Assembly: GCF_900128515.1 (NCBI RefSeq) | Contig: NZ_FQTP01000006.1 | Coordinates: 1-37,190, forward strand | Direction of reading: 5' to 3' | DNA: 37,190 nucleotides | Source of the DNA: Bathymodiolus heckerae thiotrophic gill symbiont | GTDB taxonomy: Bacteria; Pseudomonadota; Gammaproteobacteria; PS1; Pseudothioglobaceae | The notes under the pieces: generated by a model | What the model was told of the DNA's origin: nothing | Databases searched by the model: none | What the model saw: the letters and a program-made list of their open reading frames with translations, nothing else | Shown: in pieces, positions 36,113-37,190 of the stretch | Numbering within the stretch: position 1 is the first letter of the stretch | How the letters are laid out: every line of letters starts with the position of its first letter | Translations under genes and position numbers: made by a program

Positions 36113-36381
36113 TGATCAAGCCCTCTGATGGGAAATGGCTTTTTACCGTTAACAGCAAGCTCCCAATCTGCCTTTAAATCATCGTGATGAATTTCAATCC
36201 AAGCAATAACTAGTTTATGTTTTTTGGCGGGTAAATTTCCCGAAAGTAGCTGACCATCTTTAATCGCATAAACACCAACCTCTCCTTGGTATTCTGCATG
36301 AATATGTGGCAAATGGTGTTTACCTGTATCATGAAAAAACATTCTAATAAGTACACCATAAAACATGGATATCGTTGGCAT
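36109..36381 (-). CDS. DUF4160 domain protein
   Basis: The 90-aa protein reads MPTISMFYGVLIRMFFHDTG, then HHLPHIHAEYQGE, LSGNLPAKKHKLVIAWIEIH and DDLKADWELAVNGKKPF, a close fit to DUF4160. The conserved HxPHxHA cluster could bind metal. The ATG has AGGA seven bases upstream. It overlaps the DUF2442 gene and is not related to the polysaccharide operon by any sequence feature. A toxin-like role is only suspected for the family. Confidence 0.85.
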   Translation of the reverse strand: MPTISMFYGVLIRMFFHDTGKHHLPHIHAEYQGEVGVYAIKDGQLLSGNLPAKKHKLVIAWIEIHHDDLKADWELAVNGKKPFPIRGLDQ

Positions 36382-36544
36382 AAATTATTCCTGTTATTTG
36401 TTAGTTAGAAATGATACTCTCATCTGTATTTAGCTCTATCTCTTTTTTTGCCATCTTGGTAACTTTTTCACCTTATTTAGCGATAACTTTATTTTGACTT
36501 AAATCCTGGCGTCATCATCTTTGTCAAGTTTTCTGATGACCAAA

Positions 36545-36864
36545 TTACTCACTCATTAAATCTATTAATGCTTTATATGACTTCTTTTTAAGTAATTTTT
36601 CTAATTGGATGAATCCTTTTCGCTTAATGGTATTCTCTTAGGAAGAATCATTTCACTCGGTATTTCTTTTAACGCATGAAAGTAATGTGACAAAGCTTCT
36701 TCAATCATAAAAGCCTTGTTTAAACTTTTATCACTTGATACTGAATCTAATTCAGCCTTAAATCCCAATATCCAACCAAGCTTTTCTTCAATTTCTTGCA
36801 TTTTATTTTGGCTGAGCCTAATTAGTAATTCTGATGTAATTTTACGAGTATCAATTGCTCGAAT
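36545..36864 (-). pseudogene. Small helical protein gene, frameshifted and truncated by IS sequence
   Basis: From the IS junction at 36864 the frame reads DYIRAIDTRKITSELLIRLS, then MQEIEEKLGW (ATG at 36801) and SLNKAFMIEEALSHYFHALK, IPSEMILPKRIPLSEKD and a TAG at 36601. If one G is restored near 36615, the frame continues GFIQLEKLLKKKSYKALIDL to a TAA at 36545. The LNKAFMIEEALSHY helix pattern followed by a PKRIPLSEK-like tail loosely recalls ribbon-helix-helix antitoxins, but I do not recognise the family. The 5' end is replaced by the 76-bp IS remnant. Confidence 0.45.
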
Positions 36865-36940
36865 ATAATCGCAAGCAAAATCTTTATAAGATTTTGCTTG
36901 AAATGTTCAGAAAAGAGTCGCTTAAGTTGTCATGACCCTT
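36865..36940 (+). mobile_element. Orphan right end of the IS1595 element (76-bp repeat, copy 2)
   Basis: These bases are identical to 10259-10334. They contain the last transposase codons, the 13-bp hairpin (36872-36900) and the 21-base right inverted repeat (36920-36940). The rest of an IS copy is missing. The break lies 7 bases before the hairpin. Confidence 0.93.
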
Positions 36941-37152
36941 GATTTTTTCTACTTCAAAACTTTAAGGTGTACAAATATTATCAATATATTCGCCTTATAC
37001 TCTGATTACGTCACAGCTACCGCACTGCAAACCTTTAAATGCTGGTTAGCAGTAATAATATTACTTGAATTCGCATAACAAGTGCAATTTTAATTGTAAT
37101 TAAATAGCCAGTTGTAATAAACTTTGCTATTTTCTTACTACGGGAAATTGCA

Positions 37153-37190
37153 ATGAATTATCAACAACTGACTAACGATGAACGATACCA
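37153..37190 (+). CDS. IS30-family transposase, N-terminal start (partial)
   Basis: The final 38 bases begin an ATG frame MNYQQLTNDERY, matching the conserved start of IS30-family transposases (M-x-Y-x-Q-L-T-x-x-E-R-Y-x-I). The remainder lies beyond the window. The 5' terminal repeat of the element must lie somewhere in 36941-37152; an AT-rich segment around 37075-37105 is a candidate, but I cannot fix its end. Confidence 0.72.
   Translation, partial: MNYQQLTNDERY

Noticed and set aside
36387-36460. A 17-codon frame (MAKKEIELNTDESIISN) upstream of the DUF4160 gene.
   Set aside because: It lacks a clear ribosome binding site and any recognised family; the length is within chance.
36511-36540. 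A 7-bp hairpin (GTCATCA/TGATGAC) as a terminator.
   Set aside because: There is no T-run on either side and the loop is 16 bases.
1-37190. CRISPR arrays, intact tRNA or rRNA genes.
   Set aside because: No regularly spaced repeats and no complete tRNA or rRNA could be seen; only one tRNA-like 3' fragment was noted.

Overview
The window is AT-rich gammaproteobacterial chromosome. Housekeeping genes on the left (groL end, parE, queC, acpP, fabF, an M3 oligopeptidase) and the type of surface-polysaccharide and IS genes would suit a sulfur-oxidising symbiont of the SUP05/Thioglobus group, but that assignment is an inference from composition and gene content; only the gammaproteobacterial placement is reasonably secure.

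Layout. (1) 1-4543, + strand: groL 3' end, terminator, parE overlapping queC, promoter, acpP, fabF, then a bidirectional terminator. (2) 4562-6732, - strand: a small membrane peptide and oligopeptidase A. (3) 6745-9600: a decayed segment holding a tRNA-like 3' fragment, a 32-codon stump of a DUF4172/Fic gene behind a near-consensus promoter, an apparently intact DotI/IcmL (TraM) gene and two damaged secreted-protein genes. These look like the remains of a conjugative (MPF_I / Dot-Icm-like) element. (4) 9600-10334: a complete IS1595-family (IS1016-like) element with perfect inverted repeats and a frameshifted transposase. (5) 10335-35721, - strand: a 25-kb surface-polysaccharide operon of 23 tightly packed genes, read from 35721 leftwards from one promoter/operator region. 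(6) 35882-37190: a DUF4160/DUF2442 pair, a frameshifted small gene, a 76-bp orphan copy of the IS1595 right end, and the start of an IS30-family transposase at the edge.

How the operon works together. TviB and TviC should make UDP-GalNAcA from UDP-GlcNAc. PseC, PseG, PseI, PseF and a formyltransferase (in place of PseH) should make a CMP-pseudaminic-acid derivative, probably 7-N-formylated. WbjB, WbjC and WbjD make UDP-L-FucNAc. No separate PseB is present; WbjB makes the same 4-keto intermediate that PseC needs, so one dehydratase may feed both branches. A second nonulosonic-acid system is suggested by two fusion proteins: a cytidylyltransferase-NeuB-type synthase (570 aa) and a GT2-CMP-sugar synthetase (465 aa). 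Several glycosyltransferases, a hexapeptide acetyltransferase, a deacetylase-like protein, a Wzy-like polymerase and a PglK-type ABC flippase complete the set. The last gene (wbjF-like) is cut off by the IS, and no initiating phosphoglycosyltransferase is in the window.

The most striking structural point is that the whole polysaccharide locus is bracketed by 76-bp identical direct repeats (10259-10334 and 36865-36940), so it could be lost or moved as a unit of about 26.6 kb. The most striking biochemical point is the combination of two nonulosonate pathways, including the two unusual fusions, with a UDP-L-FucNAc branch.
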